Counted from the stretch's first letter, positions 24,252 to 33,503 are shown. The stretch is 64,000 bases of DNA from CAZOZZ01 sp965262425 (GCA_965262425.1 OZ253536.1:2356001-2420000), one strand, 5' to 3'. Translations and numbers: made by a program. The notes: generated from the sequence alone by a model not told the origin.

Positions 24252-25487
24252 GAGGTCCGTCGGCCGGAGGGATTCGACGGTATGCGCGAAAGTGTTTGCG
24301 GCTGAAGGGGTATTTGAATCAACCCGGAGATGGACGGGTGCGACCGCAGATCGGAAGCGGGCATCTGATCTGGTCTCTAGTGATCGGGTATCTGCTACGG
24401 GAGTCGAGCTTCCTGGCCATCGAGTCGCTCGCACGATCCTCGGCGTGTAGGGCCTTGGGAATCGGACGCCGCTTTAGCGACGACACGCTGGGCTATTTCA
24501 CCGAGAAGCTGGATCCGGAATTCACGCGCGGCGCTTTGATCACCGCCATCAAGCAGGCCAAGCGCAATAAAGCGTTCGACGATTGCCGCTTCATCGGCCT
24601 GGCGCTGGACGGGACGACCGTGGGGCGTGTCCGTGAGGCCGGGTGTCGTTGGTGTCGTCCCCACCGCAACGCCGAGGGGGAGGTGACCACCTACTTGCAC
24701 CACGTCGTGATGGCCACCATCGTGGGTACCGACCACCTACTTGCACCACGTCGTGATGGCCACCATCGTGGGTACCGGGCTGACTCTACCGGTCGATGTG
24801 GAACCCTACGGCAGTGGGGATAGCGAATGGGCCGGGGGTAAACGACTGCTACGTCGGGTAGTGGGGCAGTTGGGGCCGCGGTTTGCCGATTATGTTGTTG
24901 TCGATGGCGGATATGCGGCCGCGCCGTTCCTGCACCTGGCCGACGAGTTGGGATTGAAGACCATCGTCCGGCTCAAAGCCAATCTTCCGAGCTTGTTCAA
25001 CGCCGCCAAAAGTCGGTTCGCTTGTCGGCCGCCGTCCCGGGTCTTCAAGGATGGAGCCGATCGGGTGGAAATCTGGGACGCGGACGACTTCGATCCCTGG
25101 GACCGACTGAACTGGTCGACCGTGCGCGTGATCCGCTACCGGCAAGAGAAACCCAATGGATCGGTGGTCGAAGCCTACTGGCTGACCAATTTCTCGATGA
25201 ACCAAGTGGGAGCGCTCACTTTATTTCGCATGGCCAAGAGTCGTTGGGAAGTCGAAAACCAAGGTTTCAACGATGCCAAGAATCGTTATGGGATGGCCCA
25301 CATCCCCCATCACCACGCCAACAGCTTACTTCTGCACTGGCTCCTCATAATCCTGGCCCTCACGATCGAACGTCTGTATCGATTGCGCCATTTGCATCGG
25401 GGGCGCCATCACCCCCGTACCTCCATCGAGCTCCTTCGTTTGCTTCGCCTCGCTCTGCCTGCTCCAACCCCAGCCGACTCCAGCTGA
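24248..25487 (+). pseudogene. IS4-like DDE transposase, frameshifted by a 46-bp duplication
   Basis: The reading begins with GTG 24248 in one frame and continues after 24776 in another. Removing one copy of the exact 46-base tandem repeat at 24685-24776 gives one frame of 397 residues. DDE residues are visible: first Asp in GLALDGTTVGR, second in VVVDGGYAAAPFLH, and the Glu in RWEVENQGFNDAKNRYG, matching the Y/R-E-K signature of the IS4 superfamily. In its present state the first ORF ends at 24823 without the second Asp and Glu, so the copy should be inactive unless the duplication is a sequencing or assembly artefact. Confidence 0.85.
24685..24776. repeat. Exact 46-bp tandem duplication inside the transposase
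   Basis: Bases 24685-24730 (GACCACCTACTTGCACCACG...GGGTACC) are repeated without change at 24731-24776. 46 is not a multiple of three, so it shifts the frame. The perfect identity means it is very recent or artefactual. Confidence 0.95.
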
Positions 25488-25663
25488 ACCGCCTCGATTC
25501 CCCGGTCTCCACGCGCCTGCCTGACCCAAATCACCGGGCTGGACCCGCTACGGTTACCTGTCGCTCGAAATAAGCCGCACTTCAAATTCGTCTCCCTCGC
25601 CAACCTTTTCCCTTCCAGAGCCCCTTCCATACACTCCGCCCTCCCTGACTTCCGAAATGGCTG

Positions 25664-25707
25664 GGGGCGAGCGGACAGACTTGATCGCGTTCCTGCTTTC
25701 TCTATAG
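25664..25707 (+). pseudogene. Displaced 3' end of the propeller/cytochrome c gene
   Basis: After the right end of the IS, the sequence (starting with the target duplicate) encodes GERTDLIAFLLSL followed by a TAG at 25705-25707. This is the usual C-terminal helix of the MauG-type cytochrome domain. It joins in frame to HLTG at 23701-23710. It is 20 bases upstream of the next gene. Confidence 0.88.
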
Positions 25708-25727
25708 ACTCCGTCTCGATAGCGGCC

Positions 25728-27236
25728 ATGCAACCGATCACACATGGACACGTCTTCCGTACTCTCTTGCTCGCCGGCCTGCTGCTTGGTTCGGCTACTT
25801 CGGGCCCTGCCCAGTCGACTCTTCCCAATTGCCTGCCCCCGGAAACCGATCCGGTTCTGATCCCCGCAGGAAGCAACATTCCAACTTGCACGACGGGTCA
25901 GGATCCCGGAGTGAGCTTTCCACAAGGCGGAAGCCCCCTCTACCCGGACTCCCCACCCGTGGCTTCTTTGATCACGATCTCATCTGGCGCAGTAGGCACG
26001 GTGACGGTTCGAGGCGCTGCAGGGACGACGACATCCGGCGCTTCCCTCCTGCTCGTCACACTCGACACCGGGCACTACGTGACGACCGACGCCGCAGCCG
26101 ACGGCAGCTTCACGGCATCCCTGTTCGCGCCGGCCGGCACCTCGATCATGGTCAAGGCCGATGTTTTCGGCGGAACGTTACAGACGTTCAAAAACGATCC
26201 TGTCGCCGACGAACTCCTCACCGGTCTCGCCGGCACGATCCTCGGTGTTCCGGTCCCGGTCGCCAGTGGAACCGGGGTCGCCTTCGCCGGCGCCGGACTG
26301 CTCCGGAGCGAGCAGCCCCGCCTGCCCCCGGCCTGGACGCTCGGAGGAACACTCGATGCCACGTCCGTTGCGCCCGGCGGCAGCCTGCGGGTTCAGGGCA
26401 CCCTCTCTGTCCTCGCCGCAACGCTCGACCAGACCGGGGCGGTGGACGTCCGACTCAGTCTCGAACGCCTCTCCAACACGGACGGGTCGGGGAATTTCGG
26501 GCAGAATCTGTACGCATCGACGATCCTCACTCCCACCGGTCTGCCTCTCGAAAGGCCCGCCACCTACACCGGGACCGCGTTGACCGCCACCGCTGACGTC
26601 TCGATGACGCAGTCTGGAAGCAACATCGAGGGATCGGTCGATTTGACTCTCACGCTTCCCGCGGATCTTCCCGCCGGCTACTACCGGCCATTCCTGACAC
26701 TCGACTTCCACCTGACGGCCACAACCACCGAACAGGCAGACATCCTTCTGGTCGACCGCGCGGATCGTCGGCCGATGAATTTCACGGAGTTCGGACCGAA
26801 GAGTCTGTATCTGCCGATCGCGAAAGTCGGGAGCCCGGCAGCACCCCAGATCCCCTGGGCACTGCTCGTCGACACATCGAGCAACGCCACGCGTGGAACA
26901 CGGGCGGTGGCCGATCGCGAGCGCTTCGGCATCGCCTCGCGCATCCTCACGCAGTCGGAAACCTTCATCATCCCGCGTGTCGACGCGGAAACAGGCCAAA
27001 CGATCACGTACCGGCTCGAGCCGTTCGCGCTCAGCGTCTCGGTCGGCGACCGCGGAACGCCCCCGGCAATCCCGTTGATACCCTTCAGCTTCCCCTCGGG
27101 TGGTCTCGCGGTCACCATCGCGCGCCCCGATGGAACAAGCCAGACGTTCGGTCCTTTCCCGTTCGTGCAGTCGCGAATGCGTGGGTTGGTGGACTCGAGT
27201 GGTTTCACACTCGGCAACGGGGGGGCACATCACTGA
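25728..27236 (+). CDS. Giant secreted repeat protein, N-terminal part up to a frameshift
   Basis: 502 residues as read, with a signal peptide (MQPITHGHVFRTLLLAGLLLGSATSGPAQ). The mature part is Ser/Thr/Gly/Ala-rich beta sandwich-like sequence (TVTVRGAAGTTTSGASLLLVTLDTG, WTLGGTLDATSVAPGGSLRVQGTLSV) with no enzyme motif. The frame ends in a run of seven G at 27219-27225. With six G it continues directly into the downstream frame (reading NGGHITDAYQL) to give one protein of about 1593 residues. I read it as an extracellular or cell-surface protein. The gene starts 20 bases after the displaced cytochrome tail. Confidence 0.75.
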   Translation: MQPITHGHVFRTLLLAGLLLGSATSGPAQSTLPNCLPPETDPVLIPAGSNIPTCTTGQDPGVSFPQGGSPLYPDSPPVASLITISSGAVGTVTVRGAAGTTTSGASLLLVTLDTGHYVTTDAAADGSFTASLFAPAGTSIMVKADVFGGTLQTFKNDPVADELLTGLAGTILGVPVPVASGTGVAFAGAGLLRSEQPRLPPAWTLGGTLDATSVAPGGSLRVQGTLSVLAATLDQTGAVDVRLSLERLSNTDGSGNFGQNLYASTILTPTGLPLERPATYTGTALTATADVSMTQSGSNIEGSVDLTLTLPADLPAGYYRPFLTLDFHLTATTTEQADILLVDRADRRPMNFTEFGPKSLYLPIAKVGSPAAPQIPWALLVDTSSNATRGTRAVADRERFGIASRILTQSETFIIPRVDAETGQTITYRLEPFALSVSVGDRGTPPAIPLIPFSFPSGGLAVTIARPDGTSQTFGPFPFVQSRMRGLVDSSGFTLGNGGAHH

Positions 27237-30200
27237 TGCCTATCAGCTCAGCACGATGAACACGGCCATGGAAGCCACCTTCGACCAGGATGGCCTGCAC
27301 ACGATCACGCTCACCGGAACGATCGATGACATCTGGGGAAACACATGGACCGGAGGCGGAGTCTACGAAGTCTGGATAGCCCGGGAACTGTCGCTCGACA
27401 CAGCCGTTCTACCTTCGACCCCGTTTGAGGTCGGTGATATTTTCAGCCTGGGCGTGACCATCACGCCGGGAGTGCCGGCATCGGTGGAGGTCCGGTACCG
27501 ATTGGCGCCGGACTCGGACGCCGCCAGGATCGTCGAAACCAGGGTCGCCGGGACAGCCAACCGGTTCGGGTACTTCTATCCCTCCGGGGCAGGTATCGCG
27601 CTCGATCAGACCGGCGAGTACCGCGTCGATATCACGGCCACGTTCGAAGACGACGCGGGCAATCTCCGGATGGGTTCGCGGACGTGGGGAGGCGTGGTCG
27701 CACCGGCCAACCCGTCGATCGTGGCTCACGGTCGGCGCGGCATCGATGAGCAAACGTCTATCGGCAACCAGTGGTTCTTCCGAACCGACACCGGGATCGA
27801 GACCGGGAGCAGTCATTTGATGCTGCCCTTCAACAGCGGCGACGTCACGTGGCTCCAGGATAACGACGCCATGGTTCCCGTCGTCACGTTCCAGGATCCG
27901 GGCGGTCAGATTTCATCCATCATAAGCCAGCGGACGATCCCCGCTCTCTGGCCATCCGCCACGTTCGAGGAACGTCTTGCGGTAGGTGAGATCCCCCTGT
28001 TCTCGAGCACGGCCAACGGCTGGGATCCACATATCTCTCCGGCCAGGGTCGATCTCTGGGCATACAGCTACCGGTCGATCCATCGACCTCTCGTGCGCGT
28101 TCGGGAACAGATCGCGGAAGATCGTGTCAGCGGTCAGTACTGGCGGTTCAACGACCAGTACGGGTCGCAGCTTGGAGTGGGGCGGGAAGGCTATCTGCCC
28201 AACGACATCAAGTTCCAGTACGGTGGCGTCGTCGTTCGGGGCTCCGCGCTGTCCGCTCCTCAATACGCCGCCTACGGCTCGCTGTTCGTCCTGATCCCGG
28301 AAGCCGGCGACGCGAAGGGCGGCAGCCGGACGTTTCCGCCGTTCCAGGGCAACGGCGGCGGACCCGACGGTGGTCCGATCATGACGCTCAAGGGAGAGAA
28401 CATCGACCTCTTCATCCACCTGACCGGCGTTCGGCCCGGAACGATTCTGGAAGTCGGCGATACGTTCTCGATCTCCGGCGCCGTGGGTCCGACTCTGGCG
28501 GCCACCGTGTCGACGACGGTCACGATGCCGAGCGGCCAGGTGGTTCAGACGTCCGGTCAGGCGAGTCGTATCGGCTATTACCATCAGCCCGGAGACGACT
28601 TCACAGTAGCGGAAGCCGGTGTGTATACCGTCGATGTGACCGTGACCTACGAGGGCACGACATCCGCCGGGGGCGTCACCACACCCTTCCCCTCGGGAAA
28701 CGTCCTGGGTACAACAAACGGCCGGTTCTCCGTTTACGTCGTCCCGGCGGGCAGCGACCTGCTCAGCCTGAACGTATCGGACGGCTTCGTCAGTGCACCG
28801 ATCCGGCTCTCGATGACGGCGACGAGCGACCTCACCTTGAACAGTGCCCACGTGACCGCCATGATGCCGGGCTTTGTTCTCGAAGGAAAGGCTCTGGCGG
28901 CATCCGGCAACAGCTTCGGGTACGCCTTCGATGCATCCACCTTCATGTCGGACTTTCCGAACCTGGATGCGGACGGCTCGGACGTGGTCACCGTGGCACT
29001 GTTCGCATCCGGGACCGACGCCCAGGGACGGCCGTCTCATCGGGCGCGACACGTCGTCCTGCACGGCCGGCAGTTACTCAGCCTGGACACGATCGCTCCA
29101 ACACCCTTTTCGATCTCTAACCTTGGCGGCACTTCACTCGTGACCTCCGGCGGGGCCGGTTCCCCGACGATCGCGTACGGCCGCATCCAGCCTGTCTCGA
29201 CGAACTCGACGCCGGCGGGTCTGGCCATATTCGGACTGACCGAGGGGGGGGTTCTGGTGACCGAAGCGGCAGTCCCGGTCTCACCGCTGATTCAGACCGG
29301 CCGGATCTACGCGGAGGTCAATGGCCCGGTCAACACCGGCGTTGCGATCGCGAACCCGAATGCCTCGGACGCGACTATCAGTTTCTCTTTCACGGATGCG
29401 GATGGCGTCGACTTCGGGCAGGGACAGGTGACGATCCCCGGCCATGGCCAGATCGCGGCGTTCCTCAACGAAAGCCCATTCAACGGCGGTTCGACGATCC
29501 AGGGGACCTTCTTCTTCAGCGCCTCGAGTCCCGTCTCGGTCGTGGCTCTGAGAGGCTTCTCGAACGAGCGGTCGGAGTTCCTGATCACGACGCTGCCGGT
29601 CAGTCCGCTATCGTCGGCCGTCACCGGAACCAGCGTCGTCTTCCCCCACTTTGCCGACGGAGGAGGATGGACGACACAGGTGATCCTGGTCAACCCGAGT
29701 AATGCGGTCATCAGCGGATCGGTGGGGTTCAGAGGACAGGGGAGCTCGGGGAATACGGCCTCACCGGTCGAGGTGACGATCGACGGCACGACGGCATCCT
29801 CGTTCGCCTACACGATTCCGCCTCGGAGTTCACGCCGGCTCGGAACCGCTGGCGCCTCGTCCGGTGTCCGTGTGGGATCGGTTCGGGTCACACCCGGCAC
29901 CAACCAGATCACGCCGACCGGCCTGGGTGTCTTCTCGTTCCAATCCGGCGGTTTCACCGTAGCCCAGGCGGGTGTGCCCGCGCTCGCGGCCGGTAGTGCA
30001 TTCCGGGTTTACGCAGAAGCGTCCGGCGACTTCGCCGCATCCGCCGTCGGGTCCATTCAGACTGGAATCGCGATCGCCAACACGGCATCCTCGGAAGTTC
30101 CGGTGACATTCGAACTGACGAGTCTCTCTGGAGCAAGCACGGGTTTGACCGGGAGCGTTACGGTCCCTAACAATGGTCAGGTCGCAATGTTTCTGAACCA

Positions 30201-30510
30201 GATCGACGGACTGGAGGCACTCGGATTGCCCTTTCAGGGAGTCCTCCGAATCTCCAGTCCGACCCCCATCAACGTCGTCGGTTTACGCGGCCGCTACAAC
30301 GAGCGTGGCGACTTCCTGATCACGACGACCTCACCTGTCGACGAAGCGACGCCGACGTCGACCAGCGAGATGGTGTTCCCCCACCTGGTCGATTCCGGCG
30401 GCTACACCACCCAGATCATTCTGTTCAGCGGAGCGGCCGGTCAGACCGCGGTAGGGAACATCCGGTTTTTCAACCAGGCAGGAACCCGGCTGAACCTTTC
30501 GCTGAACTGA
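27226..30510 (+). CDS. Giant secreted repeat protein, C-terminal part after the frameshift
   Basis: Continuous from the G-run at 27219 to TGA at 30510, about 1094 residues; the first usable ATG on its own would be 27256. Beta-rich, Ig-like stretches are seen (LDTAVLPSTPFEVGDIFSLGV, FTVAEAGVYTVDVTVTYEG). The last 440 residues contain a tandem module of about 230 residues. Each copy has TGxAIAN, GQxAxFLN, a VVxLRGxxNERxxFLITT block and a VFPHxxDxGGxTTQxIL block. No catalytic motif or anchor (LPxTG, beta-barrel) is visible. I infer an adhesin- or matrix-like exported protein. Confidence 0.75.
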   Translation, partial: HITDAYQLSTMNTAMEATFDQDGLHTITLTGTIDDIWGNTWTGGGVYEVWIARELSLDTAVLPSTPFEVGDIFSLGVTITPGVPASVEVRYRLAPDSDAARIVETRVAGTANRFGYFYPSGAGIALDQTGEYRVDITATFEDDAGNLRMGSRTWGGVVAPANPSIVAHGRRGIDEQTSIGNQWFFRTDTGIETGSSHLMLPFNSGDVTWLQDNDAMVPVVTFQDPGGQISSIISQRTIPALWPSATFEERLAVGEIPLFSSTANGWDPHISPARVDLWAYSYRSIHRPLVRVREQIAEDRVSGQYWRFNDQYGSQLGVGREGYLPNDIKFQYGGVVVRGSALSAPQYAAYGSLFVLIPEAGDAKGGSRTFPPFQGNGGGPDGGPIMTLKGENIDLFIHLTGVRPGTILEVGDTFSISGAVGPTLAATVSTTVTMPSGQVVQTSGQASRIGYYHQPGDDFTVAEAGVYTVDVTVTYEGTTSAGGVTTPFPSGNVLGTTNGRFSVYVVPAGSDLLSLNVSDGFVSAPIRLSMTATSDLTLNSAHVTAMMPGFVLEGKALAASGNSFGYAFDASTFMSDFPNLDADGSDVVTVALFASGTDAQGRPSHRARHVVLHGRQLLSLDTIAPTPFSISNLGGTSLVTSGGAGSPTIAYGRIQPVSTNSTPAGLAIFGLTEGGVLVTEAAVPVSPLIQTGRIYAEVNGPVNTGVAIANPNASDATISFSFTDADGVDFGQGQVTIPGHGQIAAFLNESPFNGGSTIQGTFFFSASSPVSVVALRGFSNERSEFLITTLPVSPLSSAVTGTSVVFPHFADGGGWTTQVILVNPSNAVISGSVGFRGQGSSGNTASPVEVTIDGTTASSFAYTIPPRSSRRLGTAGASSGVRVGSVRVTPGTNQITPTGLGVFSFQSGGFTVAQAGVPALAAGSAFRVYAEASGDFAASAVGSIQTGIAIANTASSEVPVTFELTSLSGASTGLTGSVTVPNNGQVAMFLNQIDGLEALGLPFQGVLRISSPTPINVVGLRGRYNERGDFLITTTSPVDEATPTSTSEMVFPHLVDSGGYTTQIILFSGAAGQTAVGNIRFFNQAGTRLNLSLN

Positions 30511-30524
30511 ACACGGAGGAAGAA

Positions 30525-30945
30525 AGTTTTCACCGCAGAGGCGCAGAGGGGACAAATAAAACTTGCCTCCTCCGCAGAATTTGTGGGCAGTCCAAAGGCC
30601 TGTGCGCACATAAGTAATTGAAACAAAGTACCTTATTCTTTTGTTCGACGGCGAATATTCCAGTACCCACTTCGGTCGGACGCCTACACCCGGTGCCCGG
30701 AGCCCCCGCCGGAGGCCCCGTTCCCCATCGCCCACACCAGCCGACACCGCGGAGCGCAGCCGAGGGTCAAGGCCGGCGCAGCCGCCGAGCTTGCGAGGGA
30801 AGCCTTGAGGCTTGGCGAGCACCGTGGTCTCCTCAAGCGGCGATGGAAGACGGTTTTACCCACAAATTCTGCGGAAGACCCAAAACATATAGGGCGGTCG
30901 TAAGACAGCCCGAAATCCGTCTCTGCGCCTCGGCGGTGAAAAACT
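30525..30945. repeat. Hairpin repeat, family A (copy 4), split by a 317-bp element
   Basis: Left arm TTTTCACCGCAGAGGCGCAG (within 30525-30549) and right arm CTCTGCGCCTCGGCGGTGAA (within 30921-30945) are complements, but 371 bases now separate them because the 317-bp miniature element at 30565-30881 sits in the loop. In the other copies the arms are about 20-110 bases apart. Together with the miniature element this accounts for most of the 517-base gap 30511-31027; no gene is seen there. Confidence 0.75.
30565..30881 (+). mobile_element. 317-bp miniature inverted-repeat element, copy 1
   Basis: It starts GCCTCCTCCGCAG and ends CTGCGGAAGACCC. The terminal repeats share TCCGCAGAATTTGTGGG exactly and agree at 20 of 23 bases. 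Length 317, as in copies 2 and 3. The translations of both strands are the same residue for residue in all three copies, so divergence is negligible. The flanks TAAAACTT and AAAACATA share only AAAAC, so a clean target duplication is not seen here. No ORF looks like a protein gene. Confidence 0.9.
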
Positions 30946-31027
30946 TCTCTCTTCGCACCTTTGCGGGGAACAGCCGAATCAACGGCAGGCGAAAACGTCC
31001 AAGACTAATCCAGGAGCCTGCAATGCC

Positions 31028-32425
31028 CTAATGCCACTGTTTCCGGTATTTCCGCCAGATCAGGGTCCATGGCCCGATAAAGATCGCCTGAACGACCAGG
31101 AAGGCCAGGACCGCGCCCATCGGTCCGTACCGGCTTCCCCACACCCAGACGAGCAGACCGATCAGGCCGTTCGAGGCCACGCTGAAGACGACCAGGGGAT
31201 CTATCTTGTGAGCACGAAGATACGACGACTGACATCGGGTGATATGCAACAGGATAGCTCCGATGGAAAGCAGCGCGGTCGGCAACGGGCCCAGTAGGCG
31301 GTCCGAAAGCGGATGGCCGATCCAATGCAGGATCATAACGACACCCCACAACCCCATGGCGCCGACGATCATCAGGACCGTGGTCACGCCGGTGGTCACG
31401 TAGAACAGGCGGTCCAGGCTTCGATAGTCCTTCTTCTGGATCAGGATGCCGAACCGTGGCACCTTCGTGGCCGTCCAGGCCCACGAGATAGAACCCAGGT
31501 TGATAATCAGCGTCCATGTCATTCCGATCTGCCCGGCGGCAACGGGCCCGTAGTAATGGAAAATCACAGGTGCGTAGAGGTACGCGCTGAAATACGTCGC
31601 GATTCCTGAAACCCCCAGGCGCCATTGCATCGGCCACACCTCGCTCTTCCAGTCGACGACGTCTGAGGCGGGCGGTGAGAAGAACGGCCTGAAGAAACCG
31701 CGATACTGGACGAACAGGAAATACAGATCCCGGATCAGGCTGGTACTGGCAGCCGCTACGGCCGCCCACAAGCCTCCTCCCAGAACCAGGGTCACCCACA
31801 ATGCCAGACTGCTCAAAATAACCTGCGACACGCGAAAGCGGTTGATCGTGGCAACCTGGTTGCAACCTTCAAGCAGTGAAACGAACGGCAGTGTCCACAA
31901 CACAAGTGCCGAGACGATAATGAAAACGGTCCATGGCGTCTGCCAGGCCACCTCCGCGCTTCCTTCCCCCGAAAAGAAAACGTAGCCCGCCACCCCGACC
32001 CCCAGCATCAATGCGGCACTCGCCAGGGCGTACCACTTGAACGCGAATCTTCCGAGACTGACCAGACGCGAAAGTGCCTCGGGACGGCCGATGAGAACAC
32101 CCGCATCCAGTTCGAGATCCGCCCACTCGTGACTCGCCACGGCGATGATCACGGTGAACAAACCCAACTCGACAAAGGCCTGCAGTGCCAGAAGGCTGTA
32201 AAAGGTGTAGTAGAAGCCCTGCAATTCGGGCGACAGGTAGGCAACAACAAGCAGAATCGTGACCGGCGCGGCCAGAACCTGCCAGGCCTTGGACAACAGC
32301 GCAAAGAAAATCGCGTAATCGACCTCGGCCCAATCGAGCAAGCGAACCAGACGCCGAGCGAGTGATTCGAGACCGGTGGCAGGCGGGACCGATGGCTCAG
32401 GCATCGGGTCGGCCCAGGATGACAT
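31028..32425 (-). CDS. Polysaccharide flippase-like membrane protein (Wzx/MATE-MVF type)
   Basis: 465 residues with about 12 hydrophobic segments and few charges, the layout of O-antigen/exopolysaccharide flippases, which move undecaprenyl-linked repeat units across the inner membrane. Recognisable patterns include APVTILLVVAYLSPELQGFYYTFYSLLALQAFVELGL near the N-terminus. The start at 32425 overlaps the end of the glycosyltransferase gene by 29 bases. It is the last gene of the minus-strand group asnB, GT, flippase, and its 3' end is next to the MITE-containing gap. Confidence 0.78.
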   Translation of the reverse strand: MSSWADPMPEPSVPPATGLESLARRLVRLLDWAEVDYAIFFALLSKAWQVLAAPVTILLVVAYLSPELQGFYYTFYSLLALQAFVELGLFTVIIAVASHEWADLELDAGVLIGRPEALSRLVSLGRFAFKWYALASAALMLGVGVAGYVFFSGEGSAEVAWQTPWTVFIIVSALVLWTLPFVSLLEGCNQVATINRFRVSQVILSSLALWVTLVLGGGLWAAVAAASTSLIRDLYFLFVQYRGFFRPFFSPPASDVVDWKSEVWPMQWRLGVSGIATYFSAYLYAPVIFHYYGPVAAGQIGMTWTLIINLGSISWAWTATKVPRFGILIQKKDYRSLDRLFYVTTGVTTVLMIVGAMGLWGVVMILHWIGHPLSDRLLGPLPTALLSIGAILLHITRCQSSYLRAHKIDPLVVFSVASNGLIGLLVWVWGSRYGPMGAVLAFLVVQAIFIGPWTLIWRKYRKQWH

Positions 32426-33503
32426 CCAGATACTCGGAACCGATCTTCTCCAGGCTGAAATCGCCGGCCCGCCCGATCAGGTCTGCTTCTTCGAAACGCC
32501 TGTCGCCTTCGAGGACCGCACGAAGCCCCCGGGCCAGCGCATCGGAATCCCGGCTTGGAACGATCACACCGAACTTTCCTTGATCCAGCACCTCGCGAAC
32601 ACCACTCGAGCAATCGGACGCCACAATCGGAGTCCCCACCGCCAGCGATTCAATCAGCACGTTGGGCAGACCTTCCCACAGCGACGAGAGCACAAACACG
32701 TCCGAGCGGCTGATGACGTTGTATGGATTGGTCCGGAATCCCGCAAAGAGGACACGATCCTCGACGCCCAACCGGGCCGCCATTTGTTTTAACTCCCTCT
32801 CCTGGCTCCCCTTCCCCAGAATCACCAGGCGCACGTCGTCTCCAAGCAACTGGAGCGCCCCGAGAAGATAAGGGTACCCCTTGTCTTCCTCCAGTCGACC
32901 AGCCGCGCAAATAACGGGTCCTCGAAAGAAGGATTCGAGTTCGCCCAGGGGTTCCTCGCTGAGCCGGACAATCTCCTCAAGATCGGCAGGATTGGGGATG
33001 ACCACTATCCTTCGTCCCCGGACACCCAGCGCCTCCAGGTCGCTGGCAATGGCGCCGGAATTCACGATGATCCCATCTGCGACACGATATACCAGGCGCA
33101 TCGATACTTTCACAAACCGCCAGACCCAACCCTTGAGATAGTCCGACACGACCGTCCGTTCGCTCAAGATGAGCCGCGGGCCGCGGAAAAACAGGCGGGC
33201 AATTCCGGCCATGTAATTGGGTCCGGTCAGAAAACTCACCAGGGCCTGGGGTTGCTCCCTCTTCGTCAGGCGGACCAACCGGCGGACGCTCCCATACCAA
33301 TACAACGGTCGCTTGACACGCAGGGTCGATTTTGGAACCCCCAGACACACGACTCCATCCGGGTCGGTCTCCAGATCCACTGTGGGCTCGAGCGTCACCA
33401 GCTTGACTTCAATGCCGCGCCGGAGGAATTCCTTCGACAGGTTCACGACGGCGCGTTCGGTCCCCCCACCGCCCAGGTTCGGCAGAAAAAGCAGGATCTT
33501 CAT
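32397..33503 (-). CDS. Glycosyltransferase, GT4 family
   Basis: I place the start at ATG 33503 (MKILLFLPNLGGGGTERAV), which overlaps the asnB stop as ATGA; the frame is open far upstream only as a shadow. 368 residues, GT-B fold. The N-terminal GGGGTERAVVNLS loop and the C-terminal donor-site region SRSDVFVLSSLWEGLPNVLIESLAVGTPIVASDCSSGVREVL, with the E-x7-E type pattern, are typical of GT4 retaining transferases. It adds a sugar to a lipid-linked intermediate at the cytoplasmic face. Confidence 0.9.
   Translation of the reverse strand: MKILLFLPNLGGGGTERAVVNLSKEFLRRGIEVKLVTLEPTVDLETDPDGVVCLGVPKSTLRVKRPLYWYGSVRRLVRLTKREQPQALVSFLTGPNYMAGIARLFFRGPRLILSERTVVSDYLKGWVWRFVKVSMRLVYRVADGIIVNSGAIASDLEALGVRGRRIVVIPNPADLEEIVRLSEEPLGELESFFRGPVICAAGRLEEDKGYPYLLGALQLLGDDVRLVILGKGSQERELKQMAARLGVEDRVLFAGFRTNPYNVISRSDVFVLSSLWEGLPNVLIESLAVGTPIVASDCSSGVREVLDQGKFGVIVPSRDSDALARGLRAVLEGDRRFEEADLIGRAGDFSLEKIGSEYLDVILGRPDA

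Larger units (their letters stand above)
23711..25663 (+). mobile_element. IS4-like insertion sequence, 1953 bp, with 9-bp target duplication
   Basis: The ends are CAGCCGTTTCGGAAG (23711-23725) and, read inward from the right, CAGCCATTTCGGAAG (25663 back to 25649): 14 of 15 bases match. The flanking direct repeat GGGGCGAGC is at 23702-23710 and 25664-25672. Deleting the element plus one duplicate restores the cytochrome gene in frame, ending HLTGGERTDLIAFLLSL, which confirms the boundaries. Contents: a DUF6788-type ORF and a DDE transposase overlapping by GTGA. The left 150 bases carry an inverted repeat TGACGGT/ACCGTCA at 23834-23863 and the palindrome GGTATATATACC just ahead of the first ORF. 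Confidence 0.9.

Noticed and set aside
30618..30881. 88-residue ORF inside the 317-bp element, identical in all copies, and the reverse-strand ORF beginning MLAKPQGFPRKLGG
   Set aside because: Both strands are open over the same GC-rich bases, which is expected by chance. There is no ribosome site or domain, and conservation is explained by recent transposition.
31008..31019. Third family B end (AGGAGCCTGC)
   Set aside because: Only ten bases match and there is no partner arm; too short to call.
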